A stretch of 64,000 nucleotides of DNA from Smallanthus sonchifolius (GCA_023525975.1 CM042046.1:39525501-39589500); one strand, 5' to 3'. Shown: positions 43,766 through 57,300, numbered from the stretch's first letter. Program-made: numbers and translations. The notes: a model not told the origin generated them from the letters alone.

Positions 43766-44608
43766 TGTGAAACGTCCGATGTCGGTTAGTTCAAGAACAC
43801 AAAAAGGGGGTACGGAATCTCTGAAGTCTAAAGGGGCGGTTTGAAGGAGATTACAAAGTCAAGGGTTTAATCAGTAATTAACTGAAAGTTAAGTGTCCAG
43901 ACTCCAGGGTATAATTCGTAATTAGTTGAAAGTTAATTGTTGAGTCGGTCATATTCGAGTATGTATGTGTACGTACATAGGATTTCTGCTTTCATGTTAT
44001 GTTTAGAATAGGTTTAGCTTGCTATCTAAGCAATTGTAATGTTTGTTCTTATTAATTCAATTTCAGTAAACAGAAAAGAGTCGATCGTTGTGATCAAAGC
44101 TATCAAGTGGTTACCTTGATTCTTGGAGAGTTCGAGTCGTAGGAGGTCTTCCAGTTTAACAAACTGGTATCAGAGCTCCAAGGATTTCTGGTCAGGGGTT
44201 GTTTCCCGATTGCAGAAGCTGTCGCAATCTGTCCTGGATTAGCGACAAGAATTTTCGATCAGGGGATTGTTTCCTGATTGCAGAAGGTATCGCAATCTGT
44301 TCTGGATTAGCGACCCTGATTTCCGATCAGTGGAAGAAGTGGTTCTCAAGGGTTGCAAATCGATCAGGGTTGGCGACGGCAGAGAAGATTAAGGAAGACG
44401 ATTAAACCAAGATCAAGCAGAAGTATCATGGCTGAGTTCCAGCAGGTTGTAGAAGGAATCAAGGAACTCAATAATACCAACTACAATACATGGCAACGTG
44501 TATGAAGTCTTATCTTCAGGATCAAGATCTTTGGGACGTTTGTGATTGTGAATGGAATGGAGACCATGGTACCAAGAAACGATGTGAATGTGGCTGTTGC
44601 TAATGGTA

Positions 44609-44718
44609 GGGATGATATCGGTACAGTACTAGTACCGAATTTTTGAAAAAGTGGGTACCGGTACTGAATTTATCGGTATGGTACGGGTACTCGTTACAAA
44701 ATATTCATCAGTCATCCC
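44609..44718. repeat. Short MITE, TIR GGGATGA, TA flanks
   Basis: The 110-bp element has ends GGGATGA and TCATCCC with TA on each side (44607-44608, 44719-44720), as for Tc1/mariner elements. The inside is rich in GGTACCGGTACTG-like words. It splits the gag sequence of the host copia. Confidence 0.55.
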
Positions 44719-44933
44719 TAATAAATGGAGATTAAAGTTGGGAAAGCCATGTTTCTAATGAAGGCCGTTGTGGATGAGGAGGAGATGGACCATCTCGAGT
44801 ACTCGAAACAAACTTGGTATACCCTCCAAGAAGAATGATTCAAGGTTGCAGATGCTTTAAGGAGAGTTAATGTCAATCTCTCAAGGTGAGTTAACCGTAC
44901 CTCAGTTTTTCAGAAAAGTAAAAACATTATGCC

Positions 44934-45329
44934 TTGGTTTTAAAAATCGCGCTTAACTCGCAACTCGACCTAGGGTGATGACTCTAGCGAGTCATGTAAC
45001 CCAACTCGAGCAACGTACAAAACTGACAAAAATCGCATTTTTTTGGAAAAATATCGCACTTAGAGGCTCGATTCTTGTACAGGGGTTGTTTTTGTGCTTC
45101 AAAGTGTTATACATTTAGCTAAAAGCGTTGTACATGTAAGTAATTTATACATCAAAACATATATAAACCTTATTTATGACTATATTTTGGGTAGGGGATG
45201 CTAAAAACCAATGGGATATATAAAAAAATTATATAAGCACCTTGCGCTTCGCGTACGAAAATCGGTCCACTTTTGCGCTTCGGATTTAGACCTTGTCGCT
45301 TCAGTCCGCTTCTCGCTTTTTAAAACCAA
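44934..45329. repeat. MULE-like MITE, TIR TTGGTTTTAAAAA, TSD ACATTATGCC
   Basis: The 396-bp element has perfect 13-bp ends TTGGTTTTAAAAA / TTTTTAAAACCAA. It is flanked by ACATTATGCC twice (44924-44933, 45330-45339), a 9-10-bp duplication as for Mutator-like elements. It interrupts the decayed copia gag; reading across the two flanks restores gag homology. Confidence 0.78.
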
Positions 45330-45640
45330 ACATTATGCCAAGAGATCGGCGAACTTGATCCAGATTCAAAGATTGGAGAAGCTGTGATGAAACGGATTTT
45401 ATTCCACGAATTAAAACCGGAATATTGTAGTTTTATAACTATCCGAGGTTGGTCGACACAACCAACCTTGGTTGAGTTCGAGAATCTAATTGCCAGACAA
45501 GAAGCTCTAGCAAAATAGATTGTTGGAGTGTCGTTAAAGAAAGAAGACGAAGCCCTTTACGCAAAAGGAAGTAACAACAGGTCATGATTCAGTCCAGGAC
45601 CGAACAAATGTTTTGATAAAACCAAACAGGAACAAACAAA

Positions 45641-46471
45641 ATAAACCACAGGAGAAAGAAGACCTGAAAAGGCCACATGGCCAAAGATCGCAAACAACAG
45701 GCCAACGATGAAGGAAACACGGCGGAATTTGAGAAGACAGAACAACACAACAGGCCAACGATATGTGAAGGAAAATGGATACCTGATGGCCATATTCCTA
45801 CTTGATTTTAATCCTCCAATGTCACACACTCGGTCCATCCTAACTTGTGATATAATAGACATAGTGTCACCTTCTTAAACACACTTGTTCAATATAGAAT
45901 ATCGATCTATTTTTCCATTCTTCCCAAAGAGTAACTAACCAAGCAACAATTATAGTAACTTGATCCCACCATGTCAAAATCAATGTTTTTTAAGTTTTTT
46001 TGGTTGTTTAAGTCTCGCCATGAAGAACCATCTTCGCTTAAACAAAGCTCATCAGTAAGGAACAAGGTGCTTTCAGTTGATAGAATAATAAAAATTCACA
46101 AAATGCTTTCAGTAAAGAGGGCCTTTTTGGTAATCTACAAGAAAAATTTCTTAGGAATGTTTTCGGATTCCATTTTCAATGTACACCAACCATACATGAA
46201 TTTTAAAGGAATAAATTTCAGTTCCAAACGATTTCGTAAACCCCTAACAGAAATAGTAATTAGTAGTAGTACTAGGCACTTGTAAATTAAAAAAAAATCC
46301 GACGTTGTGTGGCACGTGACAAGATGTTTTTTTTTCTATATAATAATGAACTTATGTGAGACACTTTGTAACTCACGCATTAGCTTTTAGTAATATATTG
46401 CTTTTGTAGTTATATAAATATTAAAGATTATTTTATACGAATTATTACCAAGATAATTACGTATTTACAAA
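45641..46471. other. Spacer, nothing recognised
   Basis: It has an AT-rich right half and a 104-codon open frame at 45971-46285 without recognisable motifs, which I do not call a gene. Confidence 0.45.
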
Positions 46472-46880
46472 ATACCGTCTCAATTCATCCTATTTCATTA
46501 GATTCGAAGGTTGAACCGGATATGGACAGTTCCAACAAGATTTCATTCTTGAACAAAAATCCATTTTTTTAATTTATTTCATCTATTCCATGACCGGAAC
46601 TGGGGAGGATACACGTTACACCACGATTTTGAATCAGAAGAGAGATTTCAAGAAATGGCAGATTTATTCACTCTATCAATAACCGAGCCGGATCTGGTGT
46701 ATCATAAGAGATTTGCCTTTTCTATTGATTCCTATGGATTGAATTCAAAACAATTCTTGAATGGGGTATTCAACTCCAGTTATAAATGAAAACATATTTA
46801 TTGGTTCTATTTCCTATTTTTTATGAAGAGAATGAATCTTTTGATCGAAGGATAAAAAAAAAGGGTAACTCTTTTTATAT
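46472..46880 (+). pseudogene. ycf2: Nuclear plastid DNA insertion (NUPT): fragment of ycf2
   Basis: Conceptual translation gives the central part of chloroplast Ycf2: HHDFESEERFQEMADLFTLS, ITEPDLVYHKRFAFSIDSYG and, in other frames on each side, SSNKISFLNKNPFF and FYEENESFDRRIKKKG. Ycf2 is plastid-encoded, and here about 400 bp lies between nuclear repeats. Several frameshifts and a stop after NPFF show that the fragment is not functional. The borders are approximate. Confidence 0.9.
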
Positions 46881-48142
46881 TAATTCCTTTTAGTTTTCTA
46901 TCAATTTTTTAAGATGTTTAATTTTCTACACAAAACTTAATCATTACGCATGTACACATACAAAAACGGGTACCTACACACACAGGATTCAACGTGACAA
47001 CGAGACTATCATAATGTAAAATGAAATAAATAATAAAACTAATTGCTATTCGGTTCATTTTAAGTTACTCGATTACAATACCATTTGAAACAAAAATAAA
47101 AAATTAGTTTGTTAATAAACAGTTTAAAAAACCCATATTCATAACATTTGTATATTAAATTCTAGTATAAAAAGCAATTATAAAAGTAGAAGCTTATTTT
47201 TAAATATTTGATATCAAACCACCAATTATCATAATAACAATTTGTGTTACGTGTTTTTTTTCAGGTCAGGTAACAGTCAAAACTAAAGTGATCATTTTTA
47301 AGTAGCAAACATGTAACACACGAAAATCACACTAGTCTATTAAACGTCTCTTGAACACAATGTCCTCGGTTTTTATAAACAATCGTATAGCCTACTGAAA
47401 TAAAAAGCCCATGGTGAATTAAACACACAAATTGAAGACGATGCGTGTTCACGGTTATCACCACAGATAAATTACCAACTTCCCGGGGAAAAAACTGTTC
47501 TCGTTAACTTCAAGCATCTACGGATAGTGAACCAGCAGCTACAGGTCGGGTCCCCTGCAAGGACAAGTAATTTTGATTGAACAGAGTATTTGTAAGGAGG
47601 CATATTAGACAATTAATGTTAGGTAAGATGAAGAGTCTCATGTACTCGATATATTCTCTATGTAATCACTTCTACAATAATAACAATCAATCATTCTACA
47701 ACTCTTTGGTTCAATTAGGCAAAATAGTTGGGTTGGGTAACGGGTCAAAACTAAGTTGTTATCATGGGTCGAAATAGGTTGGGTTGGATGCAAACATTTT
47801 TTACGAGTTATGACTAGCTAATGAGTTAAATTTATAACATCACAAAAACAATGTTAATATTGTGATCTAATTTCACTGTGAGTGATTTTCAACTTGACCC
47901 ATTTACCTTTTAGCTAAATTTTCTTGTTTTGACCCATTTAAACCGTAACCCAAATTGACTCGTGCTAGAATATGCGTAATTTTTTAAACCATCAAAGTTA
48001 TCACATGTTTAATTAACTCGACTTCCAAAAATCAGTTTTCTGGTGTGGACAAAACTGATTTATCGGGCCAAAATAATGGCATGTGGATAAACAAAAAAAG
48101 AGAGAATAAACTCTGTAGGAAATTTACCTTATTCATTATGCG
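46881..48142. other. Spacer downstream of SEC24A with a TIR-element fragment
   Basis: AT-rich. The stretch 47715-47970 carries GGGTTGGGTAACGGGTCAAA, TTTGACCCATTTAAACC and AATTGACTCG words of the AGAGGTGGCAAA family. No gene was seen. Confidence 0.5.
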
Positions 48143-48370
48143 TTATTGCTGTACTTGTCGATGAATCTGAAGCATCCAGTCAACATAGCCGTTCATACCA
48201 CCGACCTGGTCCTCAACTAGATTTAGGAGGAGAAAAAAACCTTCGCGAGGCTGTTCTCCTTGTCTCACAAGATGACACAGTTGATAATATGATGCATCGG
48301 CCTCTCTAAGTTTCTTTAGTATCCCCATCAGCTTTCTCGACAATTCATTGTTACGTTCGGTCAGACAAAC
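48143..48370 (-). CDS. SEC24A last exon (gelsolin-like end and stop)
   Basis: It reads VCLTERNNELSRKLMGILKK, SYYQLCHLVRQGEQPREGFF and ends NGYVDWMLQIHRQVQQ before TAA, a few residues earlier than the Arabidopsis protein as I recall it. Confidence 0.91.
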   Translation of the reverse strand, partial: VCLTERNNELSRKLMGILKKLREADASYYQLCHLVRQGEQPREGFFLLLNLVEDQVGGMNGYVDWMLQIHRQVQQ

Positions 48371-51300
48371 CTGATTCTTGAAAAATGTAATCAATAGTAA
48401 TAAGTTACAGAAACCGCAAAGCTTCTGAGATTAGAGAGAAATAAATTAATATGAGACATGCACAGGGTTGGGTAACTAGTTAAAACTCATGTGGGTTGAA
48501 ACAGGTCGTTATTTTAGCACAGCCGAAACCGTCTAGGTGCAGTTCTTTTCTCCATCTTTTAAAGATCTTTAAAAATAACTAATGTGTTAATTTACAAAAA
48601 AATATCAATACAACAATAATATAAATTTGTGAATAAAACGATTTATGAGGTTGTATGCCTTAAAAGAAGACTTTGGGTGATTTTTAAACCGTCTGATCCG
48701 TTCGACTTACTTGGCTTGTTGCTCTTTTAACTAAATTTTTATTTGGCCCATTTAAGATAAATAAGACAACTGGATACGACTCGATTCATAAGCAAATGGG
48801 TCATATTTGCCACCTAAGTAGTATATAGCGGTAGATGTGTATAAACACTAGCATAATAATTAGGTGGGCGGGGAACGATTTCAAATCATATATGAAAATC
48901 GGTCAGTTTCATATTTTAATGATTTAGAAGTTGCTCAAAACTGTTTATAACCTCCTAAATTTTTTTATTCATAGCGGCTGGATCATTATTTTAGTAATAG
49001 TTCTTACAAACATAAATTAATTTATAATTTGTTATAAGATAAATAAGACGAACAAAAAGACGTTGGCTAGTCAACAAAACATGGTCCCAACCCACTTGGA
49101 CCCACCCTACAGGTTTACCCATTGCTACCATTCCCAACCTGCCCATTTTGTCAGCTATAGTAGAAGCCTCTAATTATCAGTGGTTTAATGTACAAAAGAA
49201 TCAACTTTCATGACAATCGGGTATGTTGAGTTGAACCTCTAATTATCCTCATATGCAATGTGGGGAATCAGATTGGTCAGATAAAACAGTGAACTAAACC
49301 ATATTAAGATTTCAAATTACATATTGAGCTACTACAGATTATGATAACATGCTAGCAAAAGGTTCAAGTCTTTTACTTGCTTCACAAATTGAAAAGGTAA
49401 TATATAAAGAAAAATAGAAGATTGAAAAGGTAATATATAAGGTCGATGGTGAAAGAAAAAATGGTTAGATTGATGAGAATGTTAGTAATAGCCAACATGG
49501 TTCATCACTTTATATAAATAAGCACAAACCAATACTTGAGGGACTGCAAGAGGAGCATGAATGATAGAATACTTAAAACACAGGTGTAAATAGAGCATAC
49601 CCTTGAGAAGTCTGTAGCTGAATCTTCCTCGACTAGATTCCTGGCTAAATCTAGTGAAAGCATGCGACCAAACCACACAACAAAACGAAAACCGTCATCA
49701 AATATATAAATTCCTCTAGAATCTAAGCTCTCTGCAACAAGTGGCATCCGTTTACAAACTCTGCCAAATTCATCATCCATAGTAGGTGTCTGCAAATAAA
49801 CAAATTGTGCCACATGGAGGACCCAGAAGTCGGAATATAAGCAGCAGTAGAGGTGGCAGAATAGGCCATTCAGGAGGTTAAAACAGGTAATTTTGAAATC
49901 AAAGCGTCAAATATGATTACAATTTACAAAAAAAATTATTTTTTGGCCCATTCGACCGATTTACCCGTTACCTTTTAGACTAAACATTTTTACCATCTGA
50001 CACTCTGACCTGTTCTAGAAAAAAAAACATAACCCAAATCGACACGTCCTTGAAAAAATGAGTCAAAACGCCTTCTTTAAACAGCAGGAACAAGAAACTA
50101 AGATGCAAGAACGTAACTTACCTTCACAAGATACTCGTCTACTCTTAACAAGCTAGGATATAAAAGCTTTAACATTTTCTTTACAGGTAAAGCCATCATG
50201 GTGAAACCTGCTGCACATCGTTCATCAAGCTGTGCATCAGCATACCCACCACGAAGTGCTGTTGATTTACATAGAGATAAACCATATAAGGGCAAATATT
50301 TCAGTGATTCTGGGTATATCATCCTGCTTCCTACACGATGCTGCACTGCGTATAGTTTTCTATATTCTTTGAGGGCTTTCACGATTTTCAGTTGAATAGC
50401 ATTGCGAGCTTCTTCCAGCTTATATGATAATGATTTTTCAATTGCTGCAGATAATTACAGTTCATATTATTGGAATCAGAAATGTAATGGCAAAGCTTAT
50501 GAACCATATTATTCCTCAAACTTCCATTTTCCTTTAGTTTTAGAGAGAGGAGAGAGAGAGAGAGATTATTTTACCTAATCTACCAAGCAAGGAAACAATA
50601 GCACCAGTATCTGCCTGGCGGTACATCTCCCCTAAATCTGAAACCACTGATGCTGCAGCAGTGTGTACTCTGATACGCCTTTCACCACAAGATGCAGTGT
50701 ATCTTTTGGTTGTTAAGTATTTATATTTGTAAAACAAATGTCAAAAGTACATTTACAAGCATCCTACAAGAACAGACCATAAGACAGTGGTAGAAACCTA
50801 AAGTGCAAGATAATCTAGAAATGAAGATTATGAACAAGCATGTATTATGCAAATATATGATGAAGAGATAAATTGAGATATCAAGATGTGTAATTAGCAC
50901 GCAGATTCAGTTTCATGGCTGACAAGAAGGCTCACAAAAGAGTTAAGCCAAATTATAGATACAGTACAATGCTTATAGAACACATTGTTTAGTGTTTACT
51001 ATGATAAGTGAACTATAAAAAGAAAAAAAGGATGTTCAGGATTAGAAGCTACAGCCATATAAAATATAGGTGGTGAAATGAGCAGGTCAGGAGGTTGAAA
51101 GATAACACTTTTATGTCCATGTTTTTAAATTTCATAAACAATTACTATATTTAGACTGAATACAAAAACAACTGTTAAAATATGGATTTCGCTAACCAGT
51201 TAACCATAGCCTTTAGGAATATGGTTAAAAGCATAAGTTCCAACTAACTTTAAAAGAACAGTTTAAAACGGATATTATTTCAACTACATAGCACCACGTC

Positions 51301-54300
51301 TCTCTCTCTCACACAAAAGTGTGTTAGGGTATCACACGAACACAACACACGCAAACACACACTAAAGCAAATAAACGACACGAGAGATTTATAGTGGTTC
51401 GGTCGGTATGACCTACATCCACTTGCTGCAACTAGGGTGTTTATTATATTTAGGTGCTCAAAGAATTACAAAACTATTACATCATATATATAGAGACTAG
51501 TAGGGTTAATAGCTTAACCAACAAGTTAAGCCCATATGGGGGCCAGCTCGAAACCCGTAACCTGACAGACTCTAGGGCCGGCTGACCCTAAAAGCCTTCA
51601 TACTCGAGAATCTCCCACTTGGAGGCTTTGATAAACTTCAAACTGTTTCCGTCTTCTCTGTAGTCTTGTAACTTCTCTACCTCTAGCTGCAGCGCCTTCT
51701 CATCATGATTCCTGAAGGCCAGTTGAAGCTATACATAGCTTCAACTTCTCTAAGGTCACCACCTTAGTAAGCATATCCGCGGGATTCTCCGTTCCTTTAA
51801 TCTTTTCAAGCTTCAATGTACCATCACTGATCAAACCTCTGCAGTGTTGTAAAAATCGCTAGGCGCTAGTCGGGCGGTGGGGTAGGGCCTAGGCGGGATT
51901 AATCGGATTGGAATTTTTATATGTAATTTTCAGTTTTTATATATACACACATTTTTATATGTAATTTTTATAAAAATGTTCATTTTTAAACCACACCAAA
52001 GGTTTTTGCCGGAATTTGGCCAGAAATTTCAGGTTTTTGCCAGAATTTGGCCGGAAATTTCAGGTTTTCGCCCGAATGTTCGCCGGAATCTGGCCGCCTA
52101 AGCGCGATTTGGACCGTCTAGCGATTTTTGGACCGACTAGGTCAAAATTCCTCCTTAGCCGAGCGCCTAGCGATTAATCGGCGCCTGGCGTGATTTTTAC
52201 AACACTGAACCTCTGATGAAGTGATACCTAAGCTGAATGTGTTTCGTTTTTCCATGAAACACAGGATTCTTCCCTAGATGAATAACGCTTTGATTATCAC
52301 AAAACAACAAACTATCTAGCTGTTTCTTCCCAAGTTCTTCCAGAAAATTCTTCAACCAAATCAACTCTTTACTGGCTTCAACACAAGCCATATACTTAGC
52401 TTCAGTAGTTGAAAGAGCAACGCCCTTCTATAATCTGGACATCCAACTAACCGTAGTTCCTCCCACTGAAAAAACAAATCCGGTTGTGCTTTTATAAGAA
52501 TCCTTGCATCCCCCAAGGTCTGCATCTGTATAGCCCCTTAAAACAATATCTTTGCCTGAGAACCGTAACCCCATCTTCGCAGTGCCTTTCAAATATCTTA
52601 GCAGCCATTTGACTGCCTCCTATTGTTCTTTTCCTGGATTAGACATATAACGACTAACTACCCCCACGACATGTGCTATGTCTGGCCTCGTGCACACCAT
52701 GGCGTACATAAGACTTCCAACAGCTGATGCGTAAGGAACCTTAGCCATTTCGGTTGTCTTTTTCAGTTTTTGGTGACTGGTCTTTTGAAAGCTTGAACTG
52801 ACTCCCTAGTGGAATGCTTCGGGACTTGGCATCTTTCATCTTGAATTTCTCTAACACTTTCCCAATGTACTTTTCTTGAGATAGTGTCAAAGATCCGTCT
52901 TTGTTCCTGAAGATACTCATTCCGAGTATCTGTTTGGCAGCATCCAGATCTTTCATTTCAAATTCTTCTGACATTTGCTTCTTCAGTTTCTTTATCTCTA
53001 TCATGTCAGAACCTGCAATTAACATATCATCCACATATAGAAGGAGGATGATGTAGGACTTTTCTAACTTCTTGGTGTAGCAGCAATGATCCATCTCACA
53101 TCTCTTGTATCCGGATCTACCCATGAAGTTGTCAAACTTCAAGTACCATTGCCTCGGAGCTTGTTTTAGCCCATACAAACTCTTTTTTAGTCTACAGACC
53201 ATGTTTTCTTTTCCTTTCCTGAAACCCTTCAGGTTGAGCCATGTAAATATCTTCATTCAGATCCCCATGTAAAAAAGTTGTCTTCACATCTAGCTGTTCT
53301 AGATGAAGACTCTCAGCAGCAACAATACTTAGGACCAACCTTATAGTAGTCATCTTCACAACCGGAGAGAAGATTTCATTGTAATCAACCCCCGGTTTCT
53401 GTTTTTCTGTTGAAACCCCTTAACTACCAATCTAGCTTTGTAACGCTTAGAACCATCGTGTTCATCTTTGACCCTGTACACCCATTTGTTGTGAAATGCT
53501 TTCTTACCGGAGGGAAGCTTTGTCAGTTCCCACGTTCTGTTCTTCTCTAAAGATTTCATTTCATCCTTCATTGCTATCTCCCACTGCAATGAATCTTTCA
53601 AACGAATGGCTTCTGTGTAGCACTGAGGTTCTCCGTTCTCTGTTAGCAACAGAAAATTAGCAGATGGAGAATATCTCTCAGGCGGTGCAGCAACTCTAGT
53701 AGATCTCCTGACCCACCGAGTCTCAGAAGGAATGGGAGCGGTAATCGGTGATGGTTCTTCAATTTCTTCTTCAGAACTGTCACTATCGGTTGAATTTTCT
53801 TGAGTATCAACCTCTGAGCTCCCACTGTCTTGAATATCTGCTAGAGTTTCAGTATCGCCTGTATTCTCGGTCTCAGTATCAACAATGATGTATTCTTTGT
53901 GAACTTCTGGTTTTGTAACATTCTTGTCTTTGTATAACTTTGCTTCATTGAACGTGACATTTTTACTTCTGATTAACTTCCTACTTTCAGAATCCCAAAG
54001 TCGGTAACCCATCTCGTCTAATCCGTAGCCAATGAACGTACACTTCTTGGCCTTTGGATCCAATTTATCCCTGTCACTCAATAAACGGTAAGCAGAATAA
54101 CCAAATACCTTCAGATGTTTGAGACTAACCTCCTTTCCTTTCCACACTTCCTCTGGTATTTTGAAACCCAAAGGAACAGACGGTCCACGATTAATTAGAT
54201 AAGCTGCAGTGTCAACTGCATCAGCCCAGAACATTTTGGGGAGCCCTGCGTTTAACCTCATGCTCCTCGCCCTTTCATTAAGTGTTCTGTTCATCCGTTC

Positions 54301-57300
54301 TGCAACTCCATTTTGCTGAGAAGTTCCTGGGACTGTCTTGATCATCTTGATTCTCTGATCGGCACAATAATCAGTGAATTCTTTGCTGATGTATTCCCCT
54401 CCATTGTCCGACTTCAAGCATTTGACCTCAAATCAGTTTCATTTTCAACATCAATTTTCCATTTCTTAAAGGTATCAAAAACTTCAAATTTATTTTTGAG
54501 AAAATAAACCCATACCTTTCGCGTTGCGTCGTCAATGAATGTCACATAGTAGGAAGATCCTCCTACCGATTGGACTGAAGTAGGTCCATAAACATCCGAA
54601 TGAATAAGCTCCAGTTTCTGAGCTTTTGGTGCCTGAGTTGTCTTCAAGAATGTGACTTTCTTCTGTTTACCGAGAACGCATGGTTCGCAGAATCCGGTTT
54701 CAACTTTCTTTAAATCTGGAAACTTCCCTTTCTCAGCCAACATTTTCAATCCTTTATCACTCATATGTCCGAGTCGTTGGCGCCATAAATTAGATGGACT
54801 CGGACCTGAAGTCATGGCATTAACACCGTCGGCGGGTACCTCCACCATGTACAGTGTCCCCCTCTTCTTTCCACGTGCAATCACGAGATTGCCCTTGATA
54901 ACCTTCCATTGACCATCCCCGAAGAAAACCCCGTGACCTTGGTCAGCTGACCAACTGAAATTAATTTCCTCTTCAAGTTGGGAATTACTCTGACATCTTT
55001 CAATGTCCAAGTGGTTCCGAGTGTGGTTTTTATATCAACATCACCAATCCCTGCAATGTCAAGTGTCTTATCATTAGCCAAACGAACTTTACCAAAGTTA
55101 CCTGTTCTTAGATTCTTCACAAGCTCTGGGCAAGGGACGGCGTGAAACAAAACTCCTGAATCCATGATCCAGGACTCGAAAGTGTTTTCAACGCAACAAA
55201 TAAGAGCATCATCTTCTACTTCTTCTTCTTCATCGGCTGTTACGTTGTTCACCTCTTTATTGTTTTTAGCAACGACTGGTTTAGGACACTGGCTCCTAAA
55301 ATGACCATTTTCTTTGCAATTCCAACATTCAATGTCAGCCCTTGGTTTTGACTGACCTCTCTTTCTGGACTTGGACCTACCCCTGTTATTGCCCCTTTCA
55401 GGTCTTTTCACGACGGGTATTGTTCACGCTGGAACCCTAGCACCCAGGGCAGCGGCTGTGAGTGTGACACGATCAAGAGCCAAGCTCTGATACCAGTTGT
55501 TAGGGTATCACACGAACACAACACACGCAAACACACACTAAAGCAAATAAACGACACGAGAGATTTATAGTGGTTCGGTCGGTATGACCTACATCCACTT
55601 GCTGCAACTAGGATGTTTATTATATTTAGGTGCTCAAAGAATTACAAGACTATTACATCATATATAGAGACTAGTTTAGGGTTAATAGCTTAACCAACAA
55701 GTTAAGCCCATATGGGCCACAGCCCGAAACCCGTAACCTGACAGACTCTAGGGCCGGCTGACCCTAAAAGCCTTCATACTCGACAAAGCGGATATCTCTG
55801 CCATGTTTAGTTTTCCTTTCATCTTTTTGGGTGGTATGTGGTTGAAATTATTTTATATTTATTTATTTTATTAAAAAAACTAGTTGGAAGGAATGCTCTA
55901 ACCATAAGCATAATCCTTAAATTATGATGCAAATTTATTTAGTAGAGCAATTCAGAAGGCGGTGAACACTTCCGTATATTTTGGGTGCATTTGACTCGTT
56001 GCCGTTAAAAGACAACGCAAAATAACCCATTTTCACATAATGGGTTACAATTACCCCCTCTAATATAAAGCTCAATTCAAAATAAAACAACTACATGAAC
56101 CCTTTGGGAAACCTTGAAAACAAAAAAAATAGATAATATCCAGAACCTAATTGAAGACCTGAGGATACAGTAAAGCCACTTGGAAATACACAATCTGAGT
56201 TGTAAGCAATGCATCTTCAAGAGCAAACTGCATTGCATAAGCTTTATCACAGTCAACGGCTGGAAGTGCTATTAGATCTGTGGACCTCAGCATAAAATTC
56301 CCATGATACGAGGTGAAACGCACTCCTAGAAAAAGAAATTGAAAATAAACCTTTACTGAAAAAGTAACCAAAATTTTTACATGAAAAATTAACCTTGCTA
56401 GAAGTAACATCTTGCAGTAGCATAGAGTTTTAATTAGTTAGACCAACCTTTCCCACATCTAATGCGCATTACAGATTCCCAAGCAGTTTCTCTAGTGAGA
56501 TCTCTAGCCAACTCATGTCTCAACTTGTCTGTGTGAAGGGCATAATGAAAGCTTGGATAATAATATACCTGGCCACCAGTGTACTTTGCTAAAGTACCTG
56601 CATGTAAATCAATAAGTATTGTTGATCATTTGATCCTATAAATACATAAAGCAGATATCTGAGCAAGCTTATGGGAAAGAAGACAACCTAGGCAGTAGAA
56701 AAAAGATCCAGTACAATTCAACGAAACTAACTGGTCAAAACAAGTAATTTGAAGTTTTGATCAGGTTGGTTCGACCCACAAACAATTCTTTACCCATTTT
56801 TATAGTTTCTTAAATAACTAACACGTTATAGTGGTAATAATAATAATCTAATATTTATTTAAAAAAACAATAGGAGGTTGTAGAATTAGACCAGTGAACA
56901 ACTTTTGACCCATTCGACGTATATGACCCATTTCTTTTCTCGTTATATTTTAAATTTGCCCATTTGACCCTATTAGACAATTAAGTTTAGTCTTTATTTT
57001 GTAAAACTGTCATCATTATTATAAAGGGTCCTGAGCAGTCCTCAGGCCCTGAACAGTCCTTGAGTCCTGTATTTATATCCCTGATTGTTTCATGATTATC
57101 ACAACACAATATACAATTACCTTCACCAAGTTCAACTTGGTATCAGAGCCTCTCTCGGTTCTGACCTCTTCTGCCACTGGAAAACAACCAGCACCCGCTT
57201 CCACCCTCACTGTCATGGCTCTCCTTGCTGCCTTTACTACTGCCGACAAAACCTCACACAATTCTCACAAATTCGGCTTTACTCTGTCTCCTACAAACTA

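Larger units (their letters stand above)
43766..45640 (+). mobile_element. Copia 5' fragment: probable LTR, PBS, decayed gag, carrying two MITEs
   Basis: A probable LTR runs from TGTGAAACGTCCG (43766) to CAGTTTAACA (44161). The primer site TGGTATCAGAGC is at 44166. Gag begins near 44429 (MAEFQQVVEGIKELNN, NYNTW) and is interrupted by stops and by the MITEs at 44609-44718 and 44934-45329. It continues with EIGELDPDSKIGEAVMKRIL and STQPTLVEFENLIARQEALA, and ends near a mutated zinc knuckle (KGHMAKDRK, Cys lost) at about 45670. No pol or 3' LTR was found. Confidence 0.7.
51322..55785 (-). mobile_element. Ty1/copia element 'copia-4' in a SEC24A intron
   Basis: A 4,464-bp minus-strand element, the same direction as SEC24A, has 288-bp LTRs (TGTCGAG...CCTAACA on its own strand). 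Flanking AAGTG/AAGCG is a near-duplication. The primer site (reverse of GCTCTGATACCA, about 55483-55494) and polypurine tract CCTCCAAGTGGGAGA are present. Most of gag is deleted: only about 70 bp separates the primer site from the zinc-knuckle region. Protease, integrase, RT and RNase H are present but broken. A hAT MITE is inserted at 51842-52207. Confidence 0.93.

Noticed and set aside
45971..46285. 104-codon open frame of unknown type
   Set aside because: No motif, no homology recognised, AT-rich surroundings; likely chance.
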